64,000 nucleotides of DNA, taken from NCBI RefSeq assembly GCF_000177195.2, contig NC_015953.1:5642001-5706000 (forward strand). Reading direction: 5' to 3'. How positions within the stretch are numbered: position 1 is the stretch's first letter; each line of letters starts with the position of its first letter. Below, in pieces: positions 35,636-44,599 of this stretch. The position numbers were made by a program, and so were the translations under genes. This DNA comes from Streptomyces sp. SirexAA-E (lineage in GTDB: Bacteria > Actinomycetota > Actinomycetes > Streptomycetales > Streptomycetaceae). The notes beneath the pieces were generated by a model, which was given only the letters and a program-made list of their open reading frames with translations, was not told the DNA's origin and searched no databases.

Positions 35636-37948
35636 CTACGGGAGTTCCGCCCGTACCACCCGGGCCGCCGCGACCAGGTTCTCCAGAGAGGCCCGGGTCT
35701 CCGGCCAGCCGCGGGTCTTCAGGCCGCAGTCCGGGTTGACCCAGAGGCGCTCCGCCGGGATGGCCTCCAGGCCCTTGCGCAGCAGGTCGGCCGCCTCCTC
35801 GGTGCTCGGCACGCGCGGGGAGTGGATGTCGTAGACGCCGGGTCCGGCCTCGCGCGGGTAGCCGTGGGCGGCCAGTTCGCGGGCGACCTGCATGTGGGAG
35901 CGGGCCGCCTCCAGGCTGATGACGTCGGCGTCGAGGTCGTCGATGGCCTGGACGATGTCACCGAACTCCGCGTAGCACATGTGCGTGTGGATCTGGGTGT
36001 CCGGGCGTACACCGCTGGTGGTGAGGCGGAACGCCTCGGTGGCCCAGTCCAGGTAGGCCGGGCGGTCGGCGGTGCGCAGCGGCAGGGTTTCACGCAGCGC
36101 CGGTTCGTCGACCTGGATGACCGAGGTGCCCTCGGCCTCCAGGTCGTTCACCTCGTCCCGCAGAGCCAGCGCCACCTGGCGCGCGGTGTCGCCCAGCGGC
36201 TGGTCGTCCCGGACGAAGGACCAGGCGAGCATGGTGACCGGGCCGGTCAGCATGCCCTTGACCGGGCGGTCGGTGAGGGAGCCCGCGTACGCCGTCCAGC
36301 GCACCGTCATCGGGTGCGGCCGGGAGATGTCGCCCGCGAGCACCGGCGGGCGGACGTAACGGGTGCCGTAGGACTGGACCCAGCCGTGCTGGGTGGCGAG
36401 GTACCCCGTGAGCTGCTCGGCGAAGTACTGGACCATGTCGTTGCGTTCGGGCTCGCCGTGCACCAGGACGTCGATGCCGGCCTTCTCCTGGAAGGCGAGG
36501 ACGTCGCGGATCTCGTTCTCGATGCGCCGCTCGTAGGCTGCGGTGTCGATGCGGCCGGCCCGCAGATCGGCGCGGGCGGTGCGCAGTTCGGTGGTCTGCG
36601 GGAACGAGCCGATGGTGGTCGTCGGCAGCGGCGGCAGGCCGAGGTGGGCCCGCTGGGCCGCGGTGCGCTCGGCGTACGGCTGGGAGCGGCGGCCGTCCGC
36701 GTCGGTGACGGCGGCGGCCCTCGCCCGTACGGCCGGGTCGCGGGTGATCGGCGAGTTCGCCCGCGAGGCGAGGTCGGCCCGGTTGGCGGCCAGTTCCGCG
36801 GCGACGGCGCCGGTGCCCCGGGCCAGCCCCCTGGCCAGGGTGACGATCTCCCCGGTCTTCTGCTGGGCGAAGGCGAGCCAGCGCAGGATCTGCGGGTCGA
36901 TGTCCCGCTCTGCCGCGGCGTCGACCGGGACGTGCAGCAGGGAGCAGGAAGCGGCCACGTCGACCTGGTCGGCGAGACCGAGGAGCGTGCCGAGGGTGGA
37001 CAGGGACTTCTCGAGGTCGTTGATCCAGACGTTGCGGCCGTCCACCACGCCGGCGACGAGCCGTTTGCCGGGCAGGCCGCCGACCGCGGCCAGCGCGTCG
37101 AGGTTCGCGGCGGCGGAGCCGGTGAAGTCGAGCGCCAGGCCATCGACCGGGGCCTTCGCCAGGACCGGCAGGGCGTCGCCGAGCCGGTCGAAGTAGGAGG
37201 CCACCAGCAGCCGGGGGCGGTCGCTGAGGGCGCCGAGGTCGCGGTAGGCGCGTCCGGCGGCGTTGAGTTCGGCCGGGGTGCGGTCCTGGACGAGGGCGGG
37301 CTCGTCGAGCTGCACCCACTCCGCGCCGGCGGCGCGCAGGTCGGCCAGCACCTGGGCGTAGACGGGCAGCAGGCGGTCCAGGAGGGTCAGCGGTTCGAAG
37401 TCCGGGGCCACGCCGGGGGCGGGCTTGGCCAGCAGGAGGTAGGTGACCGGGCCGACCAGCACGGGGCGGGCGGTGTGGCCGAGAGCGAGGGCCTCCTTGA
37501 GCTCGGTGACCTGCTTGCCGGAGTCGGCCGTGAAGACGGTGTCGGGGCCGAGCTCCGGCACCAGGTAGTGGTAGTTCGTGTCGAACCACTTGGTCATCTC
37601 GAGGGGGGCCACGTCCTGGGTGCCACGGGCCATCGCGAAGTACCCGTCGAGGGCGTCGGCGGCCACGGCCCCACGGTGCCGCCGGGGGACGGCGCCGACC
37701 ATGACACTGGTGTCCAGGACGTGGTCGTAGTACGAGAAGTCGCCGGTCGGTACCTCGTGGACCCCGGCGTCGGCCAGCCGCCGCCAGGTGGAGCGGCGCA
37801 GGTCCGCCGCGGTCTCCCGGAGGGCGTCGGCGGTGACACGGCCCTTCCAGTAACCCTCGACCGCCTTCTTCAGCTCCCGGTCGGGGCCTTGGCGGGGAAA
37901 GCCGTACACGGTGGCGCGTGCTGCCGCGGCTGCGGACTTCGCTGTCAC
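35636..37948 (-). CDS. metE: Cobalamin-independent methionine synthase
   Basis: 770 aa from GTG 37948, preceded by AAGGAG at normal spacing. Full-length MetE: N-terminal barrel from residue ~8 (VYGFPRQGPDRELKKA) and C-terminal catalytic barrel with the zinc ligands in IHTHMCYAEF (~His/Cys near 660) and NPDCGLKTRGW (Cys near 745). It transfers the methyl group of 5-methyltetrahydropteroyl-triglutamate to homocysteine. A cobalamin riboswitch lies ~170 bases upstream in the leader, so expression should be shut off when B12 is available and the B12-dependent MetH can work. The unit is monocistronic. Confidence 0.98.
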   Translation of the reverse strand: MTAKSAAAAARATVYGFPRQGPDRELKKAVEGYWKGRVTADALRETAADLRRSTWRRLADAGVHEVPTGDFSYYDHVLDTSVMVGAVPRRHRGAVAADALDGYFAMARGTQDVAPLEMTKWFDTNYHYLVPELGPDTVFTADSGKQVTELKEALALGHTARPVLVGPVTYLLLAKPAPGVAPDFEPLTLLDRLLPVYAQVLADLRAAGAEWVQLDEPALVQDRTPAELNAAGRAYRDLGALSDRPRLLVASYFDRLGDALPVLAKAPVDGLALDFTGSAAANLDALAAVGGLPGKRLVAGVVDGRNVWINDLEKSLSTLGTLLGLADQVDVAASCSLLHVPVDAAAERDIDPQILRWLAFAQQKTGEIVTLARGLARGTGAVAAELAANRADLASRANSPITRDPAVRARAAAVTDADGRRSQPYAERTAAQRAHLGLPPLPTTTIGSFPQTTELRTARADLRAGRIDTAAYERRIENEIRDVLAFQEKAGIDVLVHGEPERNDMVQYFAEQLTGYLATQHGWVQSYGTRYVRPPVLAGDISRPHPMTVRWTAYAGSLTDRPVKGMLTGPVTMLAWSFVRDDQPLGDTARQVALALRDEVNDLEAEGTSVIQVDEPALRETLPLRTADRPAYLDWATEAFRLTTSGVRPDTQIHTHMCYAEFGDIVQAIDDLDADVISLEAARSHMQVARELAAHGYPREAGPGVYDIHSPRVPSTEEAADLLRKGLEAIPAERLWVNPDCGLKTRGWPETRASLENLVAAARVVRAELP

Positions 37949-38117
37949 GGAAATCTCCTTCGCGAGATGACTCCTTGAGATCCCGGGACGGGACACAGGC
38001 GCGAAGGGATACGAACCGGACAGAACTCCCGTACGCCGTCGGCGCGGTCGTCCGTCCGATATGTACGCCGACCCGCCCACGAGGTCACCGGGATATCCGC
38101 ACGCGATCGGTCGCGTA

Positions 38118-38326
38118 CGGGCAACAGGCAGGTCTTCGGACTCGCGGGCACGTCTGCCTGGGGCAGACACCTACTGGCCGTCGCTTCCCGGATCCGTCCG
38201 GATCCAGTGCGTATGACGGCGGTCGTTCCCGCTCACCGCTGCGGGGCAGTCCCGGATTCCCACCGGGTTCCCTCTTACGACGCGCCTGTCTGGCGGACAG
38301 GGCGAACCAGCTGCACCGGCCAGGGT
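38118..38326 (-). promoter_or_regulatory. Cobalamin (B12) riboswitch upstream of metE
   Basis: Read on the minus strand, the element starts near 38326. It contains the conserved block GGTGGGAATCCGGGACTG-CCCCGCAG followed by GGTGAGCGGGAACGA, and near the 3' end the B12 box GAGTCCGAAGACCTGCC (about 38130-38150). Order and spacing fit the adenosylcobalamin riboswitch family. It regulates the metE leader; the 169 bases between it and the GTG contain two AAGGAG motifs and can hold the expression platform. Confidence 0.93.
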
Positions 38327-38551
38327 AGAGGGCGGGGCGCCTCCGGGACGCCAACGTTCACATTCCGGTACGTGAGGTGGGACACGGTTCCACCGGACCG
38401 CACCTGGTCGGATGCGGTCCGGCGACCTCTCCGGATGCCCGCTGAGCCTGTCCTTCCGGCCCCTCTCCACCGCGTTTCGGCGCGTCCCGTAGCTTGCTCT
38501 TCCACGCCGGTCGGCGATGCGGAAAGGTCCGGAAAAAGATTCCGCCCCGGA

Positions 38552-38577
38552 TGTCGAGGACCCGGTTCCCGCTCCGA
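38552..38577 (+). promoter_or_regulatory. ECF42-type promoter of the YCII/sigma operon
   Basis: TGTCGA at 38552-38557 and CGA at 38575-38577, separated by 17 bases and ending 54 bases before the YCII start. TGTCGA/-CGA is the target motif described for ECF42 sigma factors in Streptomyces, so the operon should be autoregulated. The remainder of 38327-38631 shows no other feature. Confidence 0.65.
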
Positions 38578-38631
38578 CCGAGGGGTGACAGCGCGCCGAC
38601 GGGGCGCACGAAAGAGGAAGAGGAACCCGGG

Positions 38632-38994
38632 ATGAAGTACCTCGCGATGATCTACGGCAACCAGGAGAAGTGGGACTCGTTCCCGGCCGACGCGTGGCCG
38701 GAGGCCATCGCCGAGCAGGAGGCGTTCAACCGGAAGTACCGCGAGAGCGGGGAACTCCTGGGCGCCTACGGCTTGGCGGACGTGGTCAACGCCAGGCTGG
38801 TCCGCCGGGAGGAGGGCGTTCCGGTCGTCACGGACGGGCCGTACCTGGAGACCAAGGAGTACATGGCCAGCTTCTACCTGCTCGACTGCGAGAGCCAGGA
38901 GCGGGCGGAACAGATCGTGGCGGACATGCCGTTCGCCGCCGAGGACCCGGTCGAGCTGTGGCCGGTCCTGCACGAGTCCGCGGCGGACGTGTGA
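38632..38994 (+). CDS. YCII/DGPF-family protein, ECF42 partner
   Basis: 120 aa; ATG preceded by GAGGAA. YCII-fold protein with the DGPF-type signature VVTDGPYLETKEYMASFYLLD at residues ~64-85 and the MKYLAMIYGNQ start typical of the group. In actinobacteria such proteins are encoded next to ECF42 sigma factors and are their regulon members. The YCII fold is related to muconolactone isomerase-like ferredoxin folds, but the function is unresolved. The stop overlaps the sigma start (GTGA), giving fixed co-expression. Confidence 0.93.
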   Translation: MKYLAMIYGNQEKWDSFPADAWPEAIAEQEAFNRKYRESGELLGAYGLADVVNARLVRREEGVPVVTDGPYLETKEYMASFYLLDCESQERAEQIVADMPFAAEDPVELWPVLHESAADV

Positions 38995-40244
38995 GCGTGG
39001 ACCGCAGCGCCGAGGACCTGCTGCGCGAACTGGCGCCGCAGGTCCTCGGCGCGCTGGTCCGCCGGTACGGACTCTTCGACGCGTGCGAGGACGCCGTCCA
39101 GGAGTCCCTGGTCGCGGCCACCCTCCAGTGGCCCCGCGAGGGCACACCGGACAACCCCAGGGGCTGGCTGGTCACCGTCGCCTCCCGCAGGCTGGTCGAC
39201 CATGTCCGCAGCGAGCAGGCGCGACGGCGCAGGGAGGACCGGATCGCCCTGGCGACCCCGCAGTCGGAACTGCTCAGCCGTGCCGCCGACGCCGCGTCGG
39301 ACGCCGACCGGGACGACTCGCTCGCCCTGCTGTTCCTGTGCTGCCATCCGGCGCTGTCCTCGCCGAGCCGTATCGCGCTGACCCTGCGCGCGGTAGGCGG
39401 CCTGACCACCGCCCAGATCGCCGCGGCGTTCCTCGTCCCCGAGCCGACCATGGCCCAGCGCATCAGCCGGGCGAAGCAGACCGTCAAGGGCTCCGGCACA
39501 CCACTGGGCATGCCGGACACGGCGGATCACGCGGCGCGGCTGGCCGAGGTGCTGCACGTGCTCTATCTGATCTTCAACGAGGGGTACGCCACGACGGACG
39601 GCGACGACCTGACCGCGCCCGCGCTGTCCGGCGAGGCGATCCGCCTGGCCCGCCTGCTGCACCGCCTGCTGCCCCGGGACGGCGAAGTGGCCGGACTGCT
39701 CGCCCTGATGCTGCTCACGGAGGCCCGCCGGCCGGCGCGTACGGGACCCGCCGGGGACCTCGTGCCGCTGGCCGAGCAGGACCGCCGCCTGTGGGACGGG
39801 CGGCTCGTCGACGAGGGGACCGACCTGCTCACCGAGGCGCTGCCACGGGGACAGGTCGGTCCGTACCAGCTGCAGGCCGCCGTCGCCGCCGTCCACGACG
39901 AGGCCGAGCACGTGGAGGCCACGGACTGGCCGCAGATCCTCGCGCTGTACGGGCTGCTGGAGCAGGCCGCGCCGAACCCGATGGTCACCCTGAACCGCGC
40001 GGTCGCCGTCGCCATGGTGCACGGCCCCGCCGCCGGACTCGAACTGCTCGCCACCCTGGAGGACGACAGGCGGACGGCACGCCACCACCGCCTCCTCGCC
40101 ACCCGTGCCCATCTCCTGGAGATGGACGGCCGCCACGCCGATGCCGCGGAGTGCTACCGCGCCGCCGCGCGCCGGGCCACCGGCGCGCCGGAACGACGCC
40201 ACCTCACCGCCCGGGCCGCGCGCCTGGCCCCGGCCCGGAGCTGA
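38991..40244 (+). CDS. ECF42-type RNA polymerase sigma factor with TPR-like extension
   Basis: 417 aa from GTG 38991. Sigma region 2 is at residues ~10-75 (FDACEDAVQESLVAA, GWLVTVASRRLVDHVRSE) and region 4 at ~115-165 (LTLRAVGGLTTAQIAAAFLVPEPTMAQRISRAK). A ~230-residue helical C-terminal extension with TPR-like repeats follows (NEGYATTDGDDL, EAEHVEATDWPQILALYGLLE, PNPMVTLNRAVAVAMVHGPAAGL). The extension is the defining feature of ECF42 and replaces a separate anti-sigma factor as the regulatory part. The predicted target promoter lies directly upstream of its own operon. Confidence 0.95.
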   Translation: MSVDRSAEDLLRELAPQVLGALVRRYGLFDACEDAVQESLVAATLQWPREGTPDNPRGWLVTVASRRLVDHVRSEQARRRREDRIALATPQSELLSRAADAASDADRDDSLALLFLCCHPALSSPSRIALTLRAVGGLTTAQIAAAFLVPEPTMAQRISRAKQTVKGSGTPLGMPDTADHAARLAEVLHVLYLIFNEGYATTDGDDLTAPALSGEAIRLARLLHRLLPRDGEVAGLLALMLLTEARRPARTGPAGDLVPLAEQDRRLWDGRLVDEGTDLLTEALPRGQVGPYQLQAAVAAVHDEAEHVEATDWPQILALYGLLEQAAPNPMVTLNRAVAVAMVHGPAAGLELLATLEDDRRTARHHRLLATRAHLLEMDGRHADAAECYRAAARRATGAPERRHLTARAARLAPARS

Positions 40245-40347
40245 CGCCCCGGAACGGCAGACCGGGGACCTCCACCACGTCCTCGGCCGTCCGCCCACCA
40301 CGCTGGAACAGGCGCTCACCACGGTCCTCGGTGTGTGAGCCGCGGCC

Positions 40348-40857
40348 TCAGGCGGTCAGCCGCACCCCGGTGACCAGGTCGGGGCTGATGCGTACGGCGG
40401 CCTCCATCGGCCGGTCGGGCCAGGGCCTGATCAGCCGCTGGTACCGCAGCAGCGCCTCCGGGTCGGTCACGGGACGGCAGTAGCCGGTGGCGACGACGCT
40501 CCAGCCCAGATGGGTCAGCGGATCGATGTCGTCGGCCTGGTAGGCGACGACGACTCCGAGGCCGCCGTGCTGCCGGGCCTGGTGGAACAGGTCCGAGTCC
40601 CGGTGCGTCCGGATGACGATCTGGCCGCCGTCCAGCAGGTGGTTCACCGGCCGGACGGCGGGCAGCGCGCGCCGGGTGAAGACGATCCGTCCGAGCGGTG
40701 CGCCGCCGAGCAGCGCCATCGCCTGGACGGCCGTCAGCTCGACGGTGTGCCGGGGCCCGCAGGAGAGCGGGTGGCCGGCCACGGCCGGCGCCACCGCGGG
40801 CCTGGACCCCGCCGTGCGGACGGCCGTCCGGGGCGACTGATGCCGTGTGTGGCTCAT
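40348..40857 (-). CDS. PPOX-fold flavin/F420-binding protein
   Basis: 169 aa from ATG 40857. Pyridoxamine-5'-phosphate-oxidase-like split barrel: VELTAVQAMALLGGAPLGRIVF near residue 35, PAVRPVNHLLDGGQIVIRT (cofactor-strand pair) and GLGVVVAYQADDIDPLTHLGWSVVATG, typical of a large actinobacterial group of uncharacterised FMN or F420 proteins. An upstream ATG at 40902 is possible but adds only an Arg-rich tail. The gene faces the SLOG/VKOR operon across a promoter with two DevR-box-like palindromes, suggesting hypoxia or redox control. Confidence 0.87.
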   Translation of the reverse strand: MSHTRHQSPRTAVRTAGSRPAVAPAVAGHPLSCGPRHTVELTAVQAMALLGGAPLGRIVFTRRALPAVRPVNHLLDGGQIVIRTHRDSDLFHQARQHGGLGVVVAYQADDIDPLTHLGWSVVATGYCRPVTDPEALLRYQRLIRPWPDRPMEAAVRISPDLVTGVRLTA

Positions 40858-40924
40858 GGTGCGGCCTCGCCTCCTGGTCTCTCGCCTCCCGGACGAGTAC
40901 ACCGTGTGCCGCCCTCAGGCGACA

Positions 40925-40953
40925 GGGCCGAACGGCCCCGGGCCGAACGGCCC
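40925..40953. promoter_or_regulatory. Tandem DevR/OsdR-box-like palindromes
   Basis: Two identical copies of GGGCC-GAAC-GGCCC, at 40925-40938 and 40940-40953, with 15-bp centre spacing. They lie 68 bases from the PPOX start and 142 bases from the SLOG-like start. The 5-4-5 palindrome architecture matches the dormancy box recognised by DevR-type response regulators. Confidence 0.7.
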
Positions 40954-41094
40954 TAGCCCGGCCGGGCGTTCACCGGTTCACTCGGGGATCGCATGCCGCG
41001 GCCCGGTCCGACCGGCGGCACCGGGGCCGGGGCCGCGGCATGCGACGCGTTCCGCCCGGGCGGGCGGAGCGAGGACGCGCGGGAGGGGAACGCG

Positions 41095-41574
41095 GTGATC
41101 GCGGTCATCGGACACGGGGATCTTGGCGACACGACCCTGGAACTGGTGGAGGCCGAGCTGAGAGCCCGGCTGGAACGTCCGGCGGAGGGCGCGGCCGCTC
41201 TCGTACGCGCCGGGGCGGGGCTGCCCGTGGTGTTCGGGCGGGCCGCCCGGGAGGCCGGCCGGAAGCTGACCGTCCTGCTGCCGGCCCAGGGCGTGGTGCC
41301 CGCGGCACTGCCCGAGCCGGACCGGCGGGCCGCGGGCGAGCTGCTGGTGCTGGCCGAGCAGGTGCGGCTGCTGGCCTTCGACCCGGCCGACCGCGACGCC
41401 TGCGTCAGCGCCGACGAGCTCCTGGTCAAGGAGAGCCGGACCGTGTTCGCCGTATGGGACGGTTCGCACTCCGACGGCCGGGACGCCACCGCGCATCTGG
41501 TCGCCTTCGCCCGTACCCGGGGGATCCGGGTGGAGATCGTCTGGCCCGAGGGCTGTGTACGGGGGCGGGCATGA
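41095..41574 (+). CDS. Uncharacterised Rossmannoid protein, SLOG-like
   Basis: 159 aa from GTG 41095, which has GAGGGGAA upstream; an ATG at 40993 would read through low-complexity sequence. It starts VIAVIGHGDLGDTTL and contains AGAGLPVVFGRAARE, RKLTVLLPA and ESRTVFAVWDGS, consistent with an alternating beta/alpha nucleotide-binding fold like SLOG/LOG or nucleoside deoxyribosyltransferase relatives. The exact family is not certain. It overlaps VKOR (ATGA) and lies downstream of paired DevR-like boxes, which points to a role in low-oxygen or redox stress. Confidence 0.75.
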   Translation: MIAVIGHGDLGDTTLELVEAELRARLERPAEGAAALVRAGAGLPVVFGRAAREAGRKLTVLLPAQGVVPAALPEPDRRAAGELLVLAEQVRLLAFDPADRDACVSADELLVKESRTVFAVWDGSHSDGRDATAHLVAFARTRGIRVEIVWPEGCVRGRA

Positions 41575-42221
41575 CGGTGGTGGAACGCGGGCCGGTGACG
41601 GCCGCGGTGAAGAGCGCCGACGACGCCGAAGCCCCCGTACGCGTCGGTGCGCGGCGCGGGTTCGGGTGGCTGCTCGTGATCACGGCGGCCCTCGGGCTGT
41701 GGGCGTCCTTCGTGATCACCGTCGACAAGTTCGAACTGCTCGGCGACCCCGACTTCGTCCCCGCCTGCTCACTGAACCCGGTGCTGTCCTGCACGGACGT
41801 GATGCGCAGTGAGCAGGCGTCGGTCTTCGGCTTCCCCAATCCCCTCATCGGGCTCATCGCCTTCGCGGTGCTGCTGGGGACCGGTGCGGGCCTGCTGGCG
41901 GGCGCGCGCTACCGCCGCTGGTACTGGCTGGGCCTGAACGCCGGCACACTCGCGGGCGCCGTCTTCTGCGTGTGGCTGATGACGCAGGCGCTGTACGACA
42001 TCGGCGCGCTGTGCCTGTGGTGCGTGCTCGTGTGGATGGTCACCGTCCTCGCGTTCTGGCACACCACCCTGCACAACCTGCGCCACGGGGTGCTCCCGGC
42101 CCCGCGCGCCCTGGTGGCGGCGGCGCTGGAGTTCCCGCTCGTGGTGCCGATGACCTGGTGCCTGGTGGTCCTCACGCTGATAGGGACCCGCTTCTGGTCG
42201 TACTGGCAGACGCTTCTGTGA
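41571..42221 (+). CDS. Vitamin K epoxide reductase (VKOR) family protein
   Basis: 216 aa integral membrane protein with about five spans. It carries the loop cysteine pair in CSLNPVLSC (~residues 64-72), the GFPNPLIG segment that follows it in all VKORs, and the active-site CLWC motif near residue 145. Bacterial VKOR reoxidises DsbA-like thioredoxins using menaquinone, so it drives disulphide formation outside the membrane. It is co-translated with the SLOG-like protein. Its last 50 bases overlap the 3' end of the convergent flavohemoprotein gene. Confidence 0.95.
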   Translation: MTVVERGPVTAAVKSADDAEAPVRVGARRGFGWLLVITAALGLWASFVITVDKFELLGDPDFVPACSLNPVLSCTDVMRSEQASVFGFPNPLIGLIAFAVLLGTGAGLLAGARYRRWYWLGLNAGTLAGAVFCVWLMTQALYDIGALCLWCVLVWMVTVLAFWHTTLHNLRHGVLPAPRALVAAALEFPLVVPMTWCLVVLTLIGTRFWSYWQTLL

Positions 42222-43500
42222 CGGCCACGACCCCGGAGGCGTCCTGATGGACCCGGTCCTCCGGCACCCCGGCGGCCGCCAGAGCGGCCGTGACGGTCCG
42301 CGCCGGCTCGGCCGCGGCCGCCTCGGGGCACAGGGCCAGGAAGACGTGCGGAGGGACGGATGCCCCCGGATGCGGCGGCAGCACCCCGTTCAGGACGCGC
42401 AGCGCGCCTCCCGCGGCGTGCACCGCCGAGTGCGTCGGCAGGACGGTCAGCCACGGCCGCCCGCGCCGGAACGCCTCCAGATGCGCCGTGTCGTACATGC
42501 CCGCACCCGGTTCGTCCCCGGCGCCGACCTCCAGCAGCAGCCGCACCCGGGTGCGGGGCGAGGCCACCGTGTCGATCTCCTGGAGCAGCGCCTTCATCGG
42601 GGCCCAGCCCGTCCCGGACGCGATCAGCAGAACGTCGCAGTCCGCCGCCTCGCCGGGCAGCGTCAGCAGGCCGCGGGGCGCGCCGAGCCGGAGGGTGCCG
42701 CCCACCCGCGTCCCGCGCACCAGCGCCTCGCTCACCCCGCCGGCGCGCCGGGCCCGTACGTGGAACTCGAGTTCGCCGTCCCGGTGCGGGGCCCGCGCCA
42801 GGTAGTACGGACGCCACGCCTGCTCGACCAGCGGCGTCTCCAGGGACGCGTACTGCCCGGCGCGGAAGGGGTAGGGCTGCTGCGGCCGTACCCGCAGGAC
42901 CGCGAGGTCGGGGGTGCGCAGCTCGTGCGCGGTCACCGTCGCCTCCCAGCTGGAGAGTTCGGCGATCGCGTCGTTCTCGCCCCGGACCATGGAGGAGACC
43001 GCCAGTCGCAGCATCCGCAGCCAGGCGTCCTCCAGCGGACCGGTCCACCGGACCCCGGCCCGGGCGCGCAATGCCTCGACGAGCGCCCCCTCGAACGCGG
43101 CGAAGTGCGCCGGGCGCACACCGAGCTTCCGATGATCGCGCCCCAGCTGAGTGAAACGCTCGGCCACCACATCCGTACGGTGCAGATTCCCGATCAGGTA
43201 CCGGAAGGCGACGGCCAGATGGGCCTGCTGGAACGCCATCGACTCGGGGAACAGCGACCGCAGATACGGATGCCGGTCGAACAGCACCTGGTACAGATCG
43301 GCGATCAGCTCCTCCAAGGGGCCCACCAGCGGCAGGTACTCCTCGACGAGCCGCTGGTCGGCCGTCCCGTCGTACGTCTGCGGCGCGGCGGGACGCCCGG
43401 CCTCGCCGGAACTGCCCTCCGGCGTCAGGATGCGACGCCGCAGCCGCATCGCGTCGTGCCGCGCGAGCAGTGCGTGATAGTCCTCGCTCGGGGTGTTCAT
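42172..43500 (-). CDS. Flavohemoprotein (globin + FAD/NAD reductase)
   Basis: 442 aa from ATG 43500. The globin domain covers residues ~40-185: LVGPLEELIADLYQVLFDRHPYLRSLFP on helices A-C and the proximal haem His in GRDHRKLGVRPAHF. The FAD domain is ~190-285 (PYPFRAGQYASLE) and the NAD domain ~295-430 (LLIASGTGWAPMKALL). In such proteins NADH electrons reach the haem to detoxify NO (dioxygenase) or act under low oxygen. The N-terminal ~40 residues precede the globin and are not typical of Hmp. It is divergent from the response regulator across a DevR-like box, placing it in the island's redox regulon. Its 3' end overlaps the VKOR gene by 50 bases. Confidence 0.93.
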   Translation of the reverse strand: MNTPSEDYHALLARHDAMRLRRRILTPEGSSGEAGRPAAPQTYDGTADQRLVEEYLPLVGPLEELIADLYQVLFDRHPYLRSLFPESMAFQQAHLAVAFRYLIGNLHRTDVVAERFTQLGRDHRKLGVRPAHFAAFEGALVEALRARAGVRWTGPLEDAWLRMLRLAVSSMVRGENDAIAELSSWEATVTAHELRTPDLAVLRVRPQQPYPFRAGQYASLETPLVEQAWRPYYLARAPHRDGELEFHVRARRAGGVSEALVRGTRVGGTLRLGAPRGLLTLPGEAADCDVLLIASGTGWAPMKALLQEIDTVASPRTRVRLLLEVGAGDEPGAGMYDTAHLEAFRRGRPWLTVLPTHSAVHAAGGALRVLNGVLPPHPGASVPPHVFLALCPEAAAAEPARTVTAALAAAGVPEDRVHQDASGVVAVTEASASTTRSGSLSA

Positions 43501-43720
43501 CAGCAGGTGGCTCCTCGGGACGGCACGGTGGGGGCGGGGGAGGCTCCCCGGGCGGGAGTACGGCGACGGCCGCGGTACCTCGCAGCGCACGCGCGGCACC
43601 CGGCGTCCGGGGACGAAGGGGCGACGGGGCTCGGCCGCACAGGGGTGTCCGTGGCGACCGGACCCTGCGGGCGGCGCCAGTATGGCACCGCGTGCCTCCT
43701 GCTGACCGGCCCTGGTCACA

Positions 43721-43734
43721 GGGCCTTTCGGCCC
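43721..43734. promoter_or_regulatory. DevR/OsdR-box-like palindrome between flavohemoprotein and response regulator
   Basis: Perfect GGGCC-TTTC-GGCCC. It lies 221 bases from the flavohemoprotein start and 108 from the response-regulator start. The rest of the 341-base intergenic region (43501-43841) is non-coding, with no other feature seen. Confidence 0.65.
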
Positions 43735-43841
43735 CTTTCGCGGAACGGTTCGCCGTGCTGTGACACCCCGCCGCGAACCGCTGCCCGAGCCCCCACATAC
43801 TGGTTCGGGTCCGCCCCGAACCCCGACCGATCGAGCATGGT

Positions 43842-44585
43842 GTGAACGACGATCCCGCCCAGTCCCGGACGAGCACGCCCCCGTCGCGGCCCGCCTCCCC
43901 GGTGCGCGTCTTCATCCTCGACGACCACGAGGTCGTACGGCGCGGTGTACGCGACCTGCTGGAGGCCGACGGCGGCATCGAGGTCGTCGGCGAGGCCGGT
44001 GACGCCCGGGAGGCGCTGGCCCGCGTACCGGCCGTCGCACCACAGGTCGCCGTCCTGGACGTACGGCTCGGCGACGACCGGGGCGGGGACCACGCCGGCA
44101 TCGAGGTGTGCCGCGAACTGCGCGCCAGGATGCCCGGACTGGCCTGTCTGATGCTGACGTCGTTCGACGACGACGAGGCGCTGTTCGACGCCATCATGGC
44201 CGGGGCGGCGGGCTATGTGCTGAAGCAGATCAACGGGGCCGACCTGGTCGCCGCCGTGCACACGGTGGCGTCCGGCACCTCCATGCTGGACCCGCGGACG
44301 ACCGCCCGGGTGATGGCGCGGCTGCGGGGGCCCCAGCAGCCGCCCGCCGCCGAGGCGTCGGAGCTGGACAGGCTCACCCCCAGGGAACGGCAGATCCTGG
44401 ACCTCATCGGTGAGGGGCTCACCAACCGGGAGATCGCCGAGCGTCTCTTCCTCGCCGAGAAGACCGTCAAGAACCGCATCTCGGCGATCCTCGCCAAACT
44501 GGGCGTCGGTCGCCGCATCCAGGCCGCGATGCTCGCCGGCCGCATCCGGGAACGCCAGGGGCAGCCCCCGGCGCGGGGGCGCTGA
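43842..44585 (+). CDS. DevR/OsdR-like response regulator (NarL/LuxR family)
   Basis: 247 aa, GTG start. The receiver domain occupies residues ~22-145: the acidic DDH cluster, phospho-acceptor Asp in AVLDVRLGDD near 72 and Lys in GYVLKQI near 127. A LuxR-type HTH is at ~180-240 (LTPRERQILDLIGEGLTNREIAERLFLAEKTVKNRISAILAKL split over the HTH). A partner kinase with DevS-like GAF domains is encoded convergently 14 bases away. The combination with PPOX, VKOR and flavohemoprotein genes resembles the DosR/OsdR dormancy regulon. It likely binds the GGGCC-N4-GGCCC elements of this island, including one in front of itself. Confidence 0.93.
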   Translation: MNDDPAQSRTSTPPSRPASPVRVFILDDHEVVRRGVRDLLEADGGIEVVGEAGDAREALARVPAVAPQVAVLDVRLGDDRGGDHAGIEVCRELRARMPGLACLMLTSFDDDEALFDAIMAGAAGYVLKQINGADLVAAVHTVASGTSMLDPRTTARVMARLRGPQQPPAAEASELDRLTPRERQILDLIGEGLTNREIAERLFLAEKTVKNRISAILAKLGVGRRIQAAMLAGRIRERQGQPPARGR

Positions 44586-44599
44586 CCGGTCCGGCGGGC

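Noticed and set aside
35822..37978. 718-codon frame opposite metE
   Set aside because: Antisense shadow; no motif, and metE is secure on the other strand.
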